The notes under the pieces: generated by a model
Seen by the model: only the letters and a program-made list of their open reading frames with translations
The model's database searches: none
Told to the model about the DNA's origin: nothing
DNA from: Allacma fusca
Taxonomy: Eukaryota; Arthropoda; Collembola; Symphypleona; Sminthuridae
NCBI GenBank assembly: GCA_947179485.1
Contig: OX359247.1
Coordinates: 30,790,801 to 30,854,800, forward strand
Reading direction: 5' to 3'
Length of the DNA: 64,000 nucleotides
Program-made: the position numbers and the translations under genes
Part shown: in pieces, positions 12,386 to 24,707 of the stretch
Layout of the letters: the number at the start of each line of letters is the position of its first letter
Position numbering within the stretch: position 1 is the first letter of the stretch

Positions 12386-14859
12386 ATGGCTGTTGTCATT
12401 AGGAAGATTTGTTGGGTACTCGTCGGTGTAATAGTAGCTTTTGCCTCTGCCACTTATTTTGATGCTTTGGATGACTCAATTTTACATAAGATCAACTGGT
12501 TGGACGCAGGGTCCGACGACTCCTTGTTGAATGTGAGTACGTCAGACTTTGGGAATTTAAAGAATGTTGGATTTGACCTGATTCAAGGGGTAGAGTTGAA
12601 ATCAATGTATATTTGAATCAGAATTTTGCTTTGTTTCGTAGGAACCATTAGATTCAATAATGATGTCCACTGCTAGGAATGAGAGGTATCGATGTACCTT
12701 GCCCAGGCGTCAGGATAACACTGCTGTAAGTTTTACTACATATTTAATTTGAAAGTTTATGGATTTTTGAAGGTGTATATATCTACGTGGGATATAAAGT
12801 GGTGTGGTTAACTATTTGAACAATTTTGTGGAGTTTGACCTTTTAATTTTTCAGGATGAGAATGGTGTTTACAATGGGCCTAACCCGATTGAAATATTAG
12901 CACCTTTATTCAATAAATTTGTTTGTACGTTTAAGGTAATTAATAATAATTAATTAATATATTTGATTGCCTTGGATGTTGTTATAGTTATTTTTAATCA
13001 AATTAGCTGGAAACATACTGGACGTACGAGCTTTGTCATGGCAAATACATTCGTCAGTACCACGAAGAGAGAGAAGGAAAAAAGGTGAAACTTCAAGAGT
13101 ACCATTTGGGAAAGTGGGATGACGAAGCATTGGATAAAATGAGTGAGGGTTTTTATACGAAATCTTAAATAGTAATTTTAGTATTTAATTATTAGTATTT
13201 AATTCGTCATAGCTGGAAATCTAGCATGAACAAAATTACAGCTTCCATAAAAATAAATTGAACTAACTATAAGTAAATGAAATTTGGACATCCACCAGTT
13301 CATTTTGTTTTTATAGACATCTGAAAATAGTTTGTTTTGCTTGTAGGCTCATATTTCTCAGTGCATTTTTAATTGTTTTATATAATTTTTTTGCGTTCAA
13401 TAGAAGCTCAAGTTGCGCAAGAAGTGAAAGACCCAGATTACAAATCAAAGATTCCTACAAAGAAAATTGATGGAGTTAATATGCCCTACTTGCAAATTAA
13501 TATGAGTGACGGAACAGTTTGTGACCTGAATGGACAAACACGAATGACCCGTGTTTTGTATGTCTGTTATCCTCATGGAAAGCATGAGATCAATTCACTG
13601 GAAGAAACGTCAACCTGCGAATACGAAATTGTTGTATTATCTCCGCTTTTGTGTCAACATCCGGACTACATGTAAGTTTTATAGTGTGCAGTAGAATTTT
13701 CAAAAGTTTAATTACTTTAATAAATTCTGTATCTGCACGTATAATCTTGTAATAATTTTATGCACAAACCTATTTTCCAGGTCAAAAGAGACTGGAGAAA
13801 ATATGATCAATTGCTATACAGTTGATGATGCTCCTAAAACACCCAAAGCTATGGCAGAATTAGAAGCAGAAACATACAAAATACGTCACGAGCAATTGCT
13901 GGTAAAACTGGTAGATGATCGTTTTGTTCTTTTTGTTTATTTTTTCGGTTTATATTAGTAAATGAAAATTTGTACTTTGAAACTAATATATATTTCTAGC
14001 AAAACCTGGAGACGTTACTTGAGACTCAAATTAAAGGGGATGCAAAGCCTGTTGAATTAATTGGAGGAGAAGAAGATACTAATATTTTCAAGCAATCTAC
14101 AGGCACTAAACCTGTTCTGCATGACGCTTCATTTTTGAATGGGTTTCTCGAAGGAAAACATTGTCTTACTGGGGTACGTTATTATTATCTACTTACACTT
14201 AAACAAGTATATTATTGGTATGTATTATTAGACTGTGTGAAAATTTGAAGATTAAAACATGACAAATGGCAAATTATAATGCCGTAAATTTACAGGGATC
14301 TCATTGGTGGAAATTCGAATTCTGCTACGAAAAGTATGTTCTGCAGTATCACGAAGAGCCTGGTAGCTCAAGCCGAACAGAAATTATTTTAGGAAAATGG
14401 GACGTAGAAAAACACAAGGAGTGGCTGGCAAAGAATCCGTCGAAGAAATCTTCTTCATTGGAGTCGAAAAAGACGGTTCACCATTTCTACAGCGGTGGAG
14501 CTTCGTGCGATCAGACAGGGACTCCTAGAACAGTAGAAGTTCGACTGAAATGCACAGAACATAATAGCCAAAGTCCTTCTGCTGTGGCTCTGTATCTTCT
14601 CGAACCGAAAACTTGTGAGTATATACTAGGTGTAGAGTCCAACTTGTTTTGTCCAATTCTAAAGACTGTTGATGACCATGGACTATTCGACCACCACCGG
14701 CGGAAGGGATCTTCAATGGGGATGCCTACCTCCAGCAGTATTCCTTCGGATTCCAGGAGGTCTAGAGATAGAAGTCCAACTCCTAAAGTAAAAAAGTTAA
14801 AAACTGCGGAAGATGTTGAGGTATTGGTGTTAGCTGACGATGAAGGTCAAGGGAATTAA
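12386..14859 (+). CDS. ERLEC1: Erlectin (ER lectin with two MRH domains)
   Basis: Eight exons: 12386-12532, 12642-12725, 12855-12935, 13007-13142, 13404-13671, 13781-13901, 14000-14173 and 14296-14859. The product is 524 residues. Erlectin is an ER-lumen lectin that reads trimmed N-glycans and hands misfolded glycoproteins to the HRD1-SEL1L ubiquitin ligase. A signal peptide covers about residues 1-22. MRH domain 1 (about 105-240) has [24 protein letters not shown] and [12 protein letters not shown] domain 2 (about 338-440) has [24 protein letters not shown] and KTCEYILGV. Both keep the Gln, Arg, Glu and Tyr expected to bind mannose. The tail is basic and Ser-rich, with no KDEL-type signal. 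Exon 6 could end four codons later at a second in-frame donor. AATAAA lies at 15105-15110. TBP converges on it from the other strand. Confidence 0.92.
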
Positions 14860-15737
14860 TTATTATTGGCCACATTTACACCTTTTAGTCACCTCTTGAA
14901 CTATTTTCAGTCATCAATCAAGCGATTTAAGGTACCCTCGACATTTCGTAGTTACTGTGATGATCATCTAATAATATTCGGGAATCGTTAAAAACGGCTA
15001 ATGTTATTTAATTTGCTATTTTACTGTGTTAGCTGTGCAAGTGAGAATGTGTGCAAGTCAAAGTGAATTTGTAAATTTTCACAAGTTTTTGTATGCAGTT
15101 TACGAATAAATGCATTATGTATATGTGTTGTTATTTTCACTATATACTCGAAATTATACTGATACAACAAAATTAAATTTTTATTTAATATTCTACACAA
15201 CGTTTAAATGGTTCACAGTTTCACAGGTTTTACTAAGTCAGTGCTGGAACAGTTGAGTGGTGATTTTCTTTTGCACCGCACCTAATGAAGATACTAAATT
15301 TAAAATAACAACAATAAAATAAATAAACAACTGTGAACTTTGCATACATTCAGACAAGCAAGTAAAACCTACATGATTTGATGCTTTTGAAATGTAATAA
15401 TAAGCCTCAATTTCCATCACAAGTACTTTACAACCTCTACTTTACAATGTAGTATTTTAGCAAGACTTGGGAGTCAGGATATAACGCTTTTATTTGCTAC
15501 TCTAAATGTTCTAGATGGAACAAATGTATTCAAAAGCTACCTTTCTCTTAACAAACACACAAACAACATACGGACCTTGAAAACTATTGAGATACAAAAG
15601 GAAACACCACATTCTTAAATCTTATTCGATATAAAAAGACGATCTTGTCGGTCCCGCAGTAACAAACAGCATACAAACGTATGAATATCTTTAGCACTAA
15701 AATTCGAGTTCTCCACAACGTCATCAGAATTCAAGAC

Positions 15738-17090
15738 CTATTGCTTCTTAAAGCTTTTCAGAATAGGGTAGATATTATCGAAAGCTTCATAAATTTCCTG
15801 ACGGACTTTGGCACCTGAAATTCAAAAATAAGCAATAATAATTGAATGCTCGGTTCGGCTTAAATCTCCACTCTTTACACAGTTGTCTTTCTCACCAGTC
15901 AAGACGACTTTTCCAGAAACAAAAATAAGTAAAACAATTCTAGGCTTCACCATACGGTAAATCAGTCCAGGAAAGAGCTCAGGTTCGTAACTAGAATGAA
16001 ATACACAAGAATAATTAAAACATCTGCAATTTCTTACAGTTTACAGAATGATTATAAGGTTAGAGTAACCCCGCATACCTGCTGAACTGGCTGTGCGTTA
16101 AAACTAAACCCTCCAATCTGATAGGAAACTTGACGTCACAACTGCCCACCATATTCTGGATTTTAAAATCTAAAAATTTGGCTGCAAAGCCAAGCTTTTG
16201 AACGATTCGTGCGTACTTTCGAGCTGCCAGTCGAGAGTCTTCCTCGCTCTTAGCTCCAGTACACACCATTTTTCCAGAACTAAAAATAAGGGCTGTGGTT
16301 CGAGGCTCACGAATTCTCATAATCACAGCAGCAAAACGTTTAGGATTGTACTCAGCATTTCTAGCATGTAACGCAATTTTCTTTAGGTCAAGTTTACAGC
16401 CGAGGTTCACTGTTGAGACAATATTTCTGGAAAGAAATGCCACAATTCAAATTTCCATGTTTCCTGTACAGGTCTACAATAATTTAAAAATTCAAACTGC
16501 GTACTGAAGTTGAGGGACAATCCCAGGATCCGCCGAAGACGGTGTCATCGGTGTCATAGGGGCTGGCGTGGTGGGTCCACCATATAAGGACATACTAAGG
16601 GGCTGGTGAACACTCATAGGTTGCGTCAGACCAGACAGTGAGGGAGCACCGATCGCCGGAGAGAAATTTGACTACAAAACAAATAGCAAAAAAAAAAACA
16701 TTACAACAAACTCAACCACGATTATGATGCTGGAGCACATTACCACCCAAAATAATCCTCAAATCTTCAATTAATTAAACTTACAGGGGTTTGTGGCTGC
16801 ATTAAGCTATGAGGCTGCGGGGTCATTCCATGATGTTGTGGGGTCAATCCATGATGCTGTGGGGTTAATCCATGATGCTGCGGGGTCAATCCATGGGCCT
16901 GGGGTGTCATTCCCGTGTGGAACGACGAGATTACACCCCCCAAACCAACGGAAGCAGGTCCACTTGAACTATTAGCAAGACTCTGCTGGTGCTGCTGGGC
17001 TGAGGGAAGAATCAAATCCTCCTCAGGCTGATGCAAAGGGGTACCAATACTCGGGATGTTGAATCCCGGACTGGGTAGCATGTTGTCCAT
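15738..17090 (-). CDS. Tbp: TATA-box-binding protein
   Basis: Five exons on the minus strand: 17090-16785, 16671-16505, 16426-16079, 15990-15896 and 15814-15738. The product is 330 residues. TBP nucleates pre-initiation complexes for RNA polymerases I, II and III. The divergent N-terminus begins [20 protein letters not shown], as in insect TBPs, and carries a tandem run of TPQHHGL-type heptads at about residues 63-95. The conserved saddle core starts at [19 protein letters not shown] and has both symmetric halves: [34 protein letters not shown] and [33 protein letters not shown]. It ends FKKQ. The core is read without gaps across four exact splice junctions, so the gene looks intact. Confidence 0.97.
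16815..16900 (-). repeat. 21-bp coding tandem repeat in TBP N-terminus
   Basis: About four copies of a 21-bp unit encode GLTPQHH heptads inside TBP exon 1. Neighbouring copies differ by one to three bases. The variant outer copies read GMTPQAH and GMTPQPH. Confidence 0.8.
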
Positions 17091-20000
17091 TTTCGAGAAC
17101 TCTAACTATTTTCAATCTATCCAGCAAAATAACGCTGTTCCAGCAGCGCCCTGCCCCAGTCTAGAACATTCATAAAAATTAGTCATATTAATACACATCA
17201 ATCCAAACTATTTCCCCCCAAACCTTAGCAATCCTAAAACACTCATTTAACTCCACTTACCTTCTACCAAACCCCTTCAGTCAAATGATCCTCGAAACCC
17301 TATCAGTTCAAACTAAATTAACAACAATTTCCAGGCACAACCCGGCTGTCTAAACTTACACTTCAAGACCTTTCGGTATAACGTCCGTCCTCTGGGAATG
17401 CTCTCAATATACAATTTTTTCAATCACTGTCAAAATCCCGACTCTTAAACGTTGAACATACAAATTGCACATGTAATTTATAATTTACTACTTATTTGAA
17501 CTGGATTTTTACTTCACACATGACAAACGCACGTAAATAAATAATCCATGATTGGAGTTTTGCCCTATCTCCAAAATTCTTGTAACGATCTTATTTAATC
17601 ACTCAACATCCTACACTATAGCAAAATTCTACAGGGATTATAAGTCACTATTTGTGCATTTAAATTTTAATAATCAAGGCTGGTTTAATTTTCAGTGGAC
17701 AGGGGAATATTCAAACCAAACATTATGAGATTTTTTTGATTTGTGCTTTATGAGCTCCTATCCTATCGGCTTACATCTTGTATGTATGCTATGCTTCCAC
17801 CGTCCACTGTTGTGTGTGTGTATATGCTGTACGAAAGGGAACATATGTACTTGTAGTGTGTCCTGCTATGTGTATGCTCTGTGTACTGTGTACAGTATAC
17901 ACACAGTTTTGAACAAGACTTAGCGACAGGATAGCAAGAGCCAGGGCTAAACAATAAGAATAAGGGACACGACGTGCATTAGAAATCATTGAAATACATG
18001 CATACTTTGAAAGGTTACAAGTTCCCAGTTCCCATCAACTACTTTTACTCCACCATCCCCAACCATACTCATTCGACGCACGGCGGCTTGTGAACCAACT
18101 TCAGTGATGATCGTCCTTATATAGGTTCCTCATTGCCTCGCTATTGCCCCAATGTACCTCTACCTCCATCTGCTTGCTTCATATTTCATTCTGAGGATTT
18201 TAAAGAGTTGCAGATGACGCTGGACTATCAATAAATCTGAGCCCACTCAAATATTTAAATTAATTTTACATCAGTCATAATATAATGTAGAAAAGTAGTA
18301 AGTATAGTAAGTGTTTATCTAAAATGATCCTATATACTAATTTGAAAGAGGTCGTCTTGATGATGATGATGATGGCAGTCGTCACTTATGTACATGACAT
18401 GTTGAAGCATGGCGGTTAAAAAATGCTTTGATTTTTATTTTAAAGCCTTTATTTTTGCTCGAATGAAATAAATACGAACCGCTATTCTTTTTTAACATTT
18501 CTTTTTTGTTTACTTTAACAGGCTAAAGTTATGGTAACCAAGTGTTACTGCAACTTAATCCTGTTCAAGTCAACACAAAATAATACCATTTAGATTACAA
18601 AGCAAAAATTAAAATAGAGAGAAAAGAAATACCGTAATGTTAAACAAGTAGTTACTACCTTGAATATTGGAATATGTGTGGTTAATTCAAATCAACTACC
18701 GTTTGCTTATTGTGTACGCCTTTGAATATTAGTACAGTTTGGCTAATATGATCAGTCATCATCTTTTAACCACCACAATTAAATTTTAACTTTGGGTAGA
18801 AGAGCAAGTAGAATTTAAGAGTAACATTTTGGTTCACCAACACATGTCAGACATACAATTCATTAAAATGATGTAGCTATCATGCATTAACAGCGTTCTG
18901 GATTATTAAAAACAATTTGACCCTATCCTAGTCCATGGGTAAATAACCAATTTTTGTAAGCCAAGATTTTAAGTTTGAGAACAATTCTAAAATAGTAAAA
19001 GGAGAGGCTCCAGTTTTTAAAAAACACCTAATATTATTTTTGACCAAAGTCATTTTGATGTCGCAATGTTGCTAACATAAGTAGGATGCGTTTAGTTTTC
19101 TTAAGAGTGTGTTGCCAATTCCATTCGATGTTTATTTGTGACTACAGATAAAGTCAATAAAACTGAAGTTACTTCAAAAACCTACGAAATGTAGGTAAAA
19201 CAGTGAATATCAAGCCATTCCTTATGTAGGTCAGTGACGGGGTACTTTGAATAACATATAAATAGCCAAATAAATAGAAAGGGATTTCTGCATGGAATCT
19301 GAGGGACATTTTTTTACCCTGACCGGTCCAGAGTTGAACCCCCTTAAAGGAGGTTTTTTAAAAAAAAAACAACAAATTTTTTAATTTAGCTTTTTGCAAG
19401 GAAAGTAATGAAGAAAATGTATGAAGCCATTAATAAGCGACGAAGTTGGTTTCTGTCACAGATTTTACCCAATCGAAACGGGTTGGAGGTTTGAAGGATC
19501 CGTTGCATTTATTTACACGAAGAACAGCCTTATATGTAAAAACGACCTAATTATATATTGTGAAGTTTCACTTATCACTATCACTGCAATCCCAGTTTTC
19601 CCATCCACCTTGGTGGATGGCTTTCATGCTAGTATAAATTAATTATAGCCAGCTTTCCCAAACCGGACGTTCATAAATTTTTTTTATTGTTTTTGTCTGT
19701 ATGTACTGCATAGTTTTGGGTATTTTTTCGACCCTGCATCAAATGTAATTTCGGTTATATTTTTTTGCCTACCCTTATTACTGTATATTGTTCCATCAAA
19801 TGTGTTTTCGGTATCTTTTTTCCCAACTGCCAAAATTAGTACTCACTGGGCTGGTTGGTTTCCAGTTCCACTCCTTCCACCTTTTTTTTTTGCAGCAAAG
19901 GATATAGTATTACATTGCCCTTTTTTGCATAGGGGGAAGGGGGACATATTTTACTACACAGGTTTCGTAAATATTTCCTTAACCCAATTGTCCCTTGTTT

Positions 20001-23000
20001 GTTAATTGTAAGGACGGGTAGCCCTGAAAGTCATCAAATATTTAAGGGAATGTTGGTTGGACCTTGTATTTGGGCTTGGCGCCTTATTATATATGCATTT
20101 TTATATATTCGTTATGTATAGTAACAAAACAGGAAGACGTAATAATCCAGACTTGAGTATTATTCATATATAATATATGGGAAAAAAAGATGTCTGAAAA
20201 TATTCTTTTGCTGGATAAATGTGAATAAAATTATTTGAAAATTTCAAATAATATTTAGGATGTAATGCCAATTTTATCATGTTTGCTGGAACTTATGAGA
20301 GGAAAATCGCTTCCAGTAGTGTAATGCTGGGAAATTATGTGGAGGTTTAAAGCACAGGACTTTTAAAAATCGATGATCCCGTTTAAGCCTGTAATTTTGT
20401 AACTGTGTAGATGATACAAGTTCAAAGGTAACCCCTGGAAGTGACGAATTAAACAAAAGAAATTGATAACTAGTAAATTCCAGCATTATACCAAATAAAC
20501 ACATTTATTTAGTAGAATTATTGAAGATTTTTAATGCGCTTTAAATATACATATATTGAACTTTATTTACAGGAAATTAAAATATTACGACGGATTTAGG
20601 AATATGGGATATAATTTTTTGTGTACTTGCACTCTTGTGCAGAGATATTCAAATAAAAGGACCTTCAATGGTCAATTTAAAAAAAAATGCCTCGAACGAT
20701 ATGGTTAAACGATATTTGAGAAAAACGTTTGTTCAAAAAAATGTAATGTACAAAATCCTCAAAAAGCCTCAGCTTCCTATTCACACCTTTGACGATTGTT
20801 AGCAGTTTAGCACAATTCTTGCGTCAGTGAGACAAATTTTGAAAAATCTGGAAATTAATTTGCTTGAAAATGAGGGAAACATATATTTTTCGTTATTGAC
20901 CCTTATATGGGCTAATGGGAGCGGGAAAGGATATGAACACCTTCTTGGACTCTAAAATGCCTTATATATATGTAACAGCAACCCTTGTATTAAACGATAT
21001 TTGAAATATTTTGATTAGGGGTGCTAGTTACTGGTTGCTGTTGTAAGTATATATTGGCTACTACTCATTTCATGTCTAATATTTGCGGTTCCTCCGACTT
21101 CGACCCCAATGTTCGATTTACTGGGAAGCCCATGAAATTCGCTACAAGTCTAGCATTTTTATATCTATATTTTGATATATATAACCACCTGTTATGAGTT
21201 ATGAGTACTCTTAAAATACTCACGAAATTTCCTACAACTAATTTTCACAAGATATTTTGAAGAAATCTTGGGTGGAATATAAAATCATTATTTATAAAAT
21301 CCTTAAAATATCCCTACTTTGTATGACGTTTTTCACCACTGTGTCCGCAAATACTGACCTAGATCACTAGAACATTTTTTAGAAAATCAAAAGAAGTTGT
21401 GTGTTCTTGAAAATGGGGGATCGATTGTTTGTTTTTATTTTCCCTCTTGTAGGGTGTAGGCAGAGGAAAAAATGTTCTGAGGTACGCTGTACTTAAATAA
21501 CGGGAGTTGATGAGTTGACATTCTCTATGCTGTTAAGAAATTATTATTATTATTAGCACAACATTGAAAATAACCATTCAAATATTATTACCCAATTAAT
21601 ATTACAATGTAATTATTTAATGTAACAAGTCATAATAAGATAAATACATACATACATATCTATCTATACTTACGGACGTGCGACAAAAGTCAGAGAAAAG
21701 ATTGAATGAGCTTACATAATAATGTCTTTTACGCTGGATTAAAGGATTATTTCATTACTCTCCGCAATAAGAGAAATTAACAGAAGTTGATTGTGGGGAA
21801 GGTTGGTTGATACACGCACACTGATTACAACTCCGCTCTGACTGTTCATTGGATGAATTAACTGCAAAAGATATTTGCCGCATGAGAGACGTAACTATTT
21901 TCGTCCCTCGACCTCCATATGTCCAGGACATGTTGAGCTTCGTCTATTGAAATTGAACAAGAGCTCTTAATTGTGTTGACAGATTCGGTGAATGTGTTTG
22001 AATTCCTTCCACGAAAAAATCACATTTATGTAATTATTGATTGTACTAATATGTATAACTTTATTGCTGTTGTAGAAGACAGTCTTGCAGCAGCGTCTTC
22101 ATGTCGGCACCCGCAGTTGGTTGTAGCACAAAGAAACATATCATCTACTTCTTAGAAAATTGCTTTGAATGAAAAGCGCAATTCAAAGTATAACAACCGA
22201 TTTGACCATGAACGCCAATCTTGTGGTTCTATAATTTTTTGAAAGATTTCAAATACCGCCTATGAATAGATACATATGAGCTACCACGGTTAATAGATTT
22301 ACGGTCTGTATTTTTACTTCATGTAAGGTCTTATCTTGATATTTGCAGAATTTGTCGAACATGGGGATCGTAATTAAACCTTTCGTTATGGCTAAAGAAA
22401 AATATCATTTAGCAAAATACGTCGAATAAGCAAAACATGTAAACTTCAAGTAACTATATAAATATACAATACTAAATTTTATAATTTCTAATTTGCTATT
22501 AAAATCACTAGGCATTTGCATAATCAGTTTTTAAAAAAATATTGTAAAAGATAACGTTTGCCATGTGGAAAAAATATCCCTGACTTAATGATTTGACAAA
22601 CTTTGACTCATTGTGACAGCGGGGGTTCTTGGGATGCAGGTGTGTATTTAACGAGAAATATGTTCTGCATGAATGCTGCGATTACTTTTGACAGTGATGA
22701 AGCATGAATTTAAAGATTTGAAAGTTTTATCCGGAGTTTCAGCGTACGAGCTCCAAATGTAATTACATTGCACATATGCACAGGTTATACCTGTATGGTT
22801 ACAGCTATATACATACATAGCTTATGTATAAATTATACAATAAATATTTAGTAGTCCAGAGGCATTTTTCAACCTGCTCCTACTGCTCCCATTTCATAAG
22901 AACTTAAATCTTAAGCTACAGCTCTTGCATGAGGAAAAATGTGATTTTGAATGCTGAACGCATACAGATGTATGCTCTGAATTACCAGCCGAGCAACAGG

Positions 23001-23850
23001 GATCGTGATTTATATTTATATTTATATCTATATATATTTTTTTTTTGGCTTGGTTATCACTTATTATTTGTCCATTTGTAGAGTCTTGCATTATTGTATA
23101 TGCAGTACTAGCACACTGTTTTGTGATAAACTTTAGAAACAATTAACACTAATGTAACGTCAAGACTAGTCCCAACTCTGATTAAATTAAATTAAATGGT
23201 GTGAGTTACATTATACTACAATACATTAATCTCGTTTAAAGCACAGAATGCATCTAAAACAGATTTGTCTATAGGAGACTAGCTCATTTAACTTTCTAAT
23301 TTACAACGCTTGAGTCGTACCGCTAAAGTGATTGTCACACTGTCTTGTAATAACTGAAACTAGTTTGAATACAAAGAATTGAGGTATCTAATTACATATT
23401 AGAAATATTAGAGGTTGAGAGTGTCCACATATTTCATGAATATTATTCCCTTCAGACGCTTGCCATTGGAATTATTCTAACATTATGCGACCTCAGTATT
23501 TTGGGGTTTGTTAATGTGATTATTTATTTTATGTTATTATGCATATCCACAAGAAAGGTTCAAGCAATTCATTTGTGTATAAATATAGATAAGTAATTAT
23601 AACGTTCACTCATGGACGATAAATGGACTCATCCACAACAAAAATATTTATTAGCATATACATAATTACATAAATAGAATCTCGGGAGGATATAAGAAAA
23701 AGGTTTTGAACGGACGTGATCGAGTAAGTTCAAAAAACGGTCTCTGTTCTGCCACATATGCAAGCTGCAAACTGTCAAGTTATGAAGATTGTTTTAAGCT
23801 GTGTCATACCGCCTGATATTGCGGTTATAGATTCACAAAGACATTACTGA
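17091..23850. other. Long intergenic region, no gene seen
   Basis: About 6.8 kb of AT-rich sequence upstream of TBP. It probably contains the TBP promoter and any 5' UTR exon. There is a GT/AC-rich patch near 17810-17910 and a GAT trinucleotide run of about five copies at 18359-18374. No open frame shows recognisable protein similarity on either strand. Confidence 0.5.
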
Positions 23851-24707
23851 ATATCGTCGGTGAAGAGGCAAAATGATCTAGGTGCATGATCGATTAGAAT
23901 CAAAATGATCTACTTGCAGTTTCACTAAAGGCAAAATGATCTACTTGCATTGAATTTTAAAAGCAAAATGATCTAGATGCAGCTTTTCCTAAAAGCAAAA
24001 TGATCTAGATACAAATTATAATAAAAACAATATAAGTAAACACATTCAAATGCCGGTGTACAAAAATGCGAGGTATTCAAAATCTTTTATATATGCATTT
24101 AATTCCCCAATGCCTCCATTTCTTTCTTTCAGTAACATTGAAAAAAAAAAGTTGTCAATTATGATTTAACATTTGAAAATGATTCCGAATGTTATGATAA
24201 TGGTGATGATCGTAGAATACGATTTGAAAAAACTCCACGTTGAGAATTATTAATAAAGGGAAAACCAATTCAATGTGCACACTAACACATGAGCTTACTG
24301 TGATTTTGATTCGTCTTTTAATTCGTCGATTTTTAAATAAATGAATGTTGCAGTTTTCGTAACTAAAAATGTATTAGATGCGATAAGTGAAATTAACTTT
24401 AGTTGCCGGAATGATCCTTAGTAATAGCAAACCCTTCAGAGAATATTAACCCACAACCCTAGGTCAATTACAGTCATGGTTAGCCCTTATAAGCCACGTG
24501 TCCTCCTTACAGATGCTAGTTTTCTCACAAAAAAAATTAGACCAGCACTTAGATCATTTTGCTTTTAAGGAAAATTGTATGTAGATCAGTTTGCTTTTAA
24601 AGAGGCTTGCACCCAGTTCATTTTGCCTTTAGGGAAAAAGTTATGTAGATCATTTTGATTCTAATCGATTATGCACCTAGATCATTTTGCCTCTTCACCG
24701 ACGATAT
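23851..24707. mobile_element. Foldback (long inverted repeat) element with iterated GCAAAATGATCTA motifs
   Basis: The left arm (23851 to about 24010) and the reverse complement of the right arm (about 24540-24707) begin identically, ATATCGTCGGTGAAGAGGCA, and stay alignable for about 150 bp. Each arm holds five spaced copies of [GT]CAAAATGATCTA. The second copy from the outside starts with T instead of G in both arms, so the arms are homologous motif by motif. The centre (24010-24540) has no long frame. This is the structure of a non-autonomous foldback transposon. A clear target-site duplication was not found; a TA or AT at the ends is possible. Confidence 0.75.

Noticed and set aside
23851-24010. 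Regularly spaced repeats that could look like a CRISPR array
   Set aside because: This is eukaryotic DNA, the repeats are imperfect and inverted across the element; a foldback transposon explains them.
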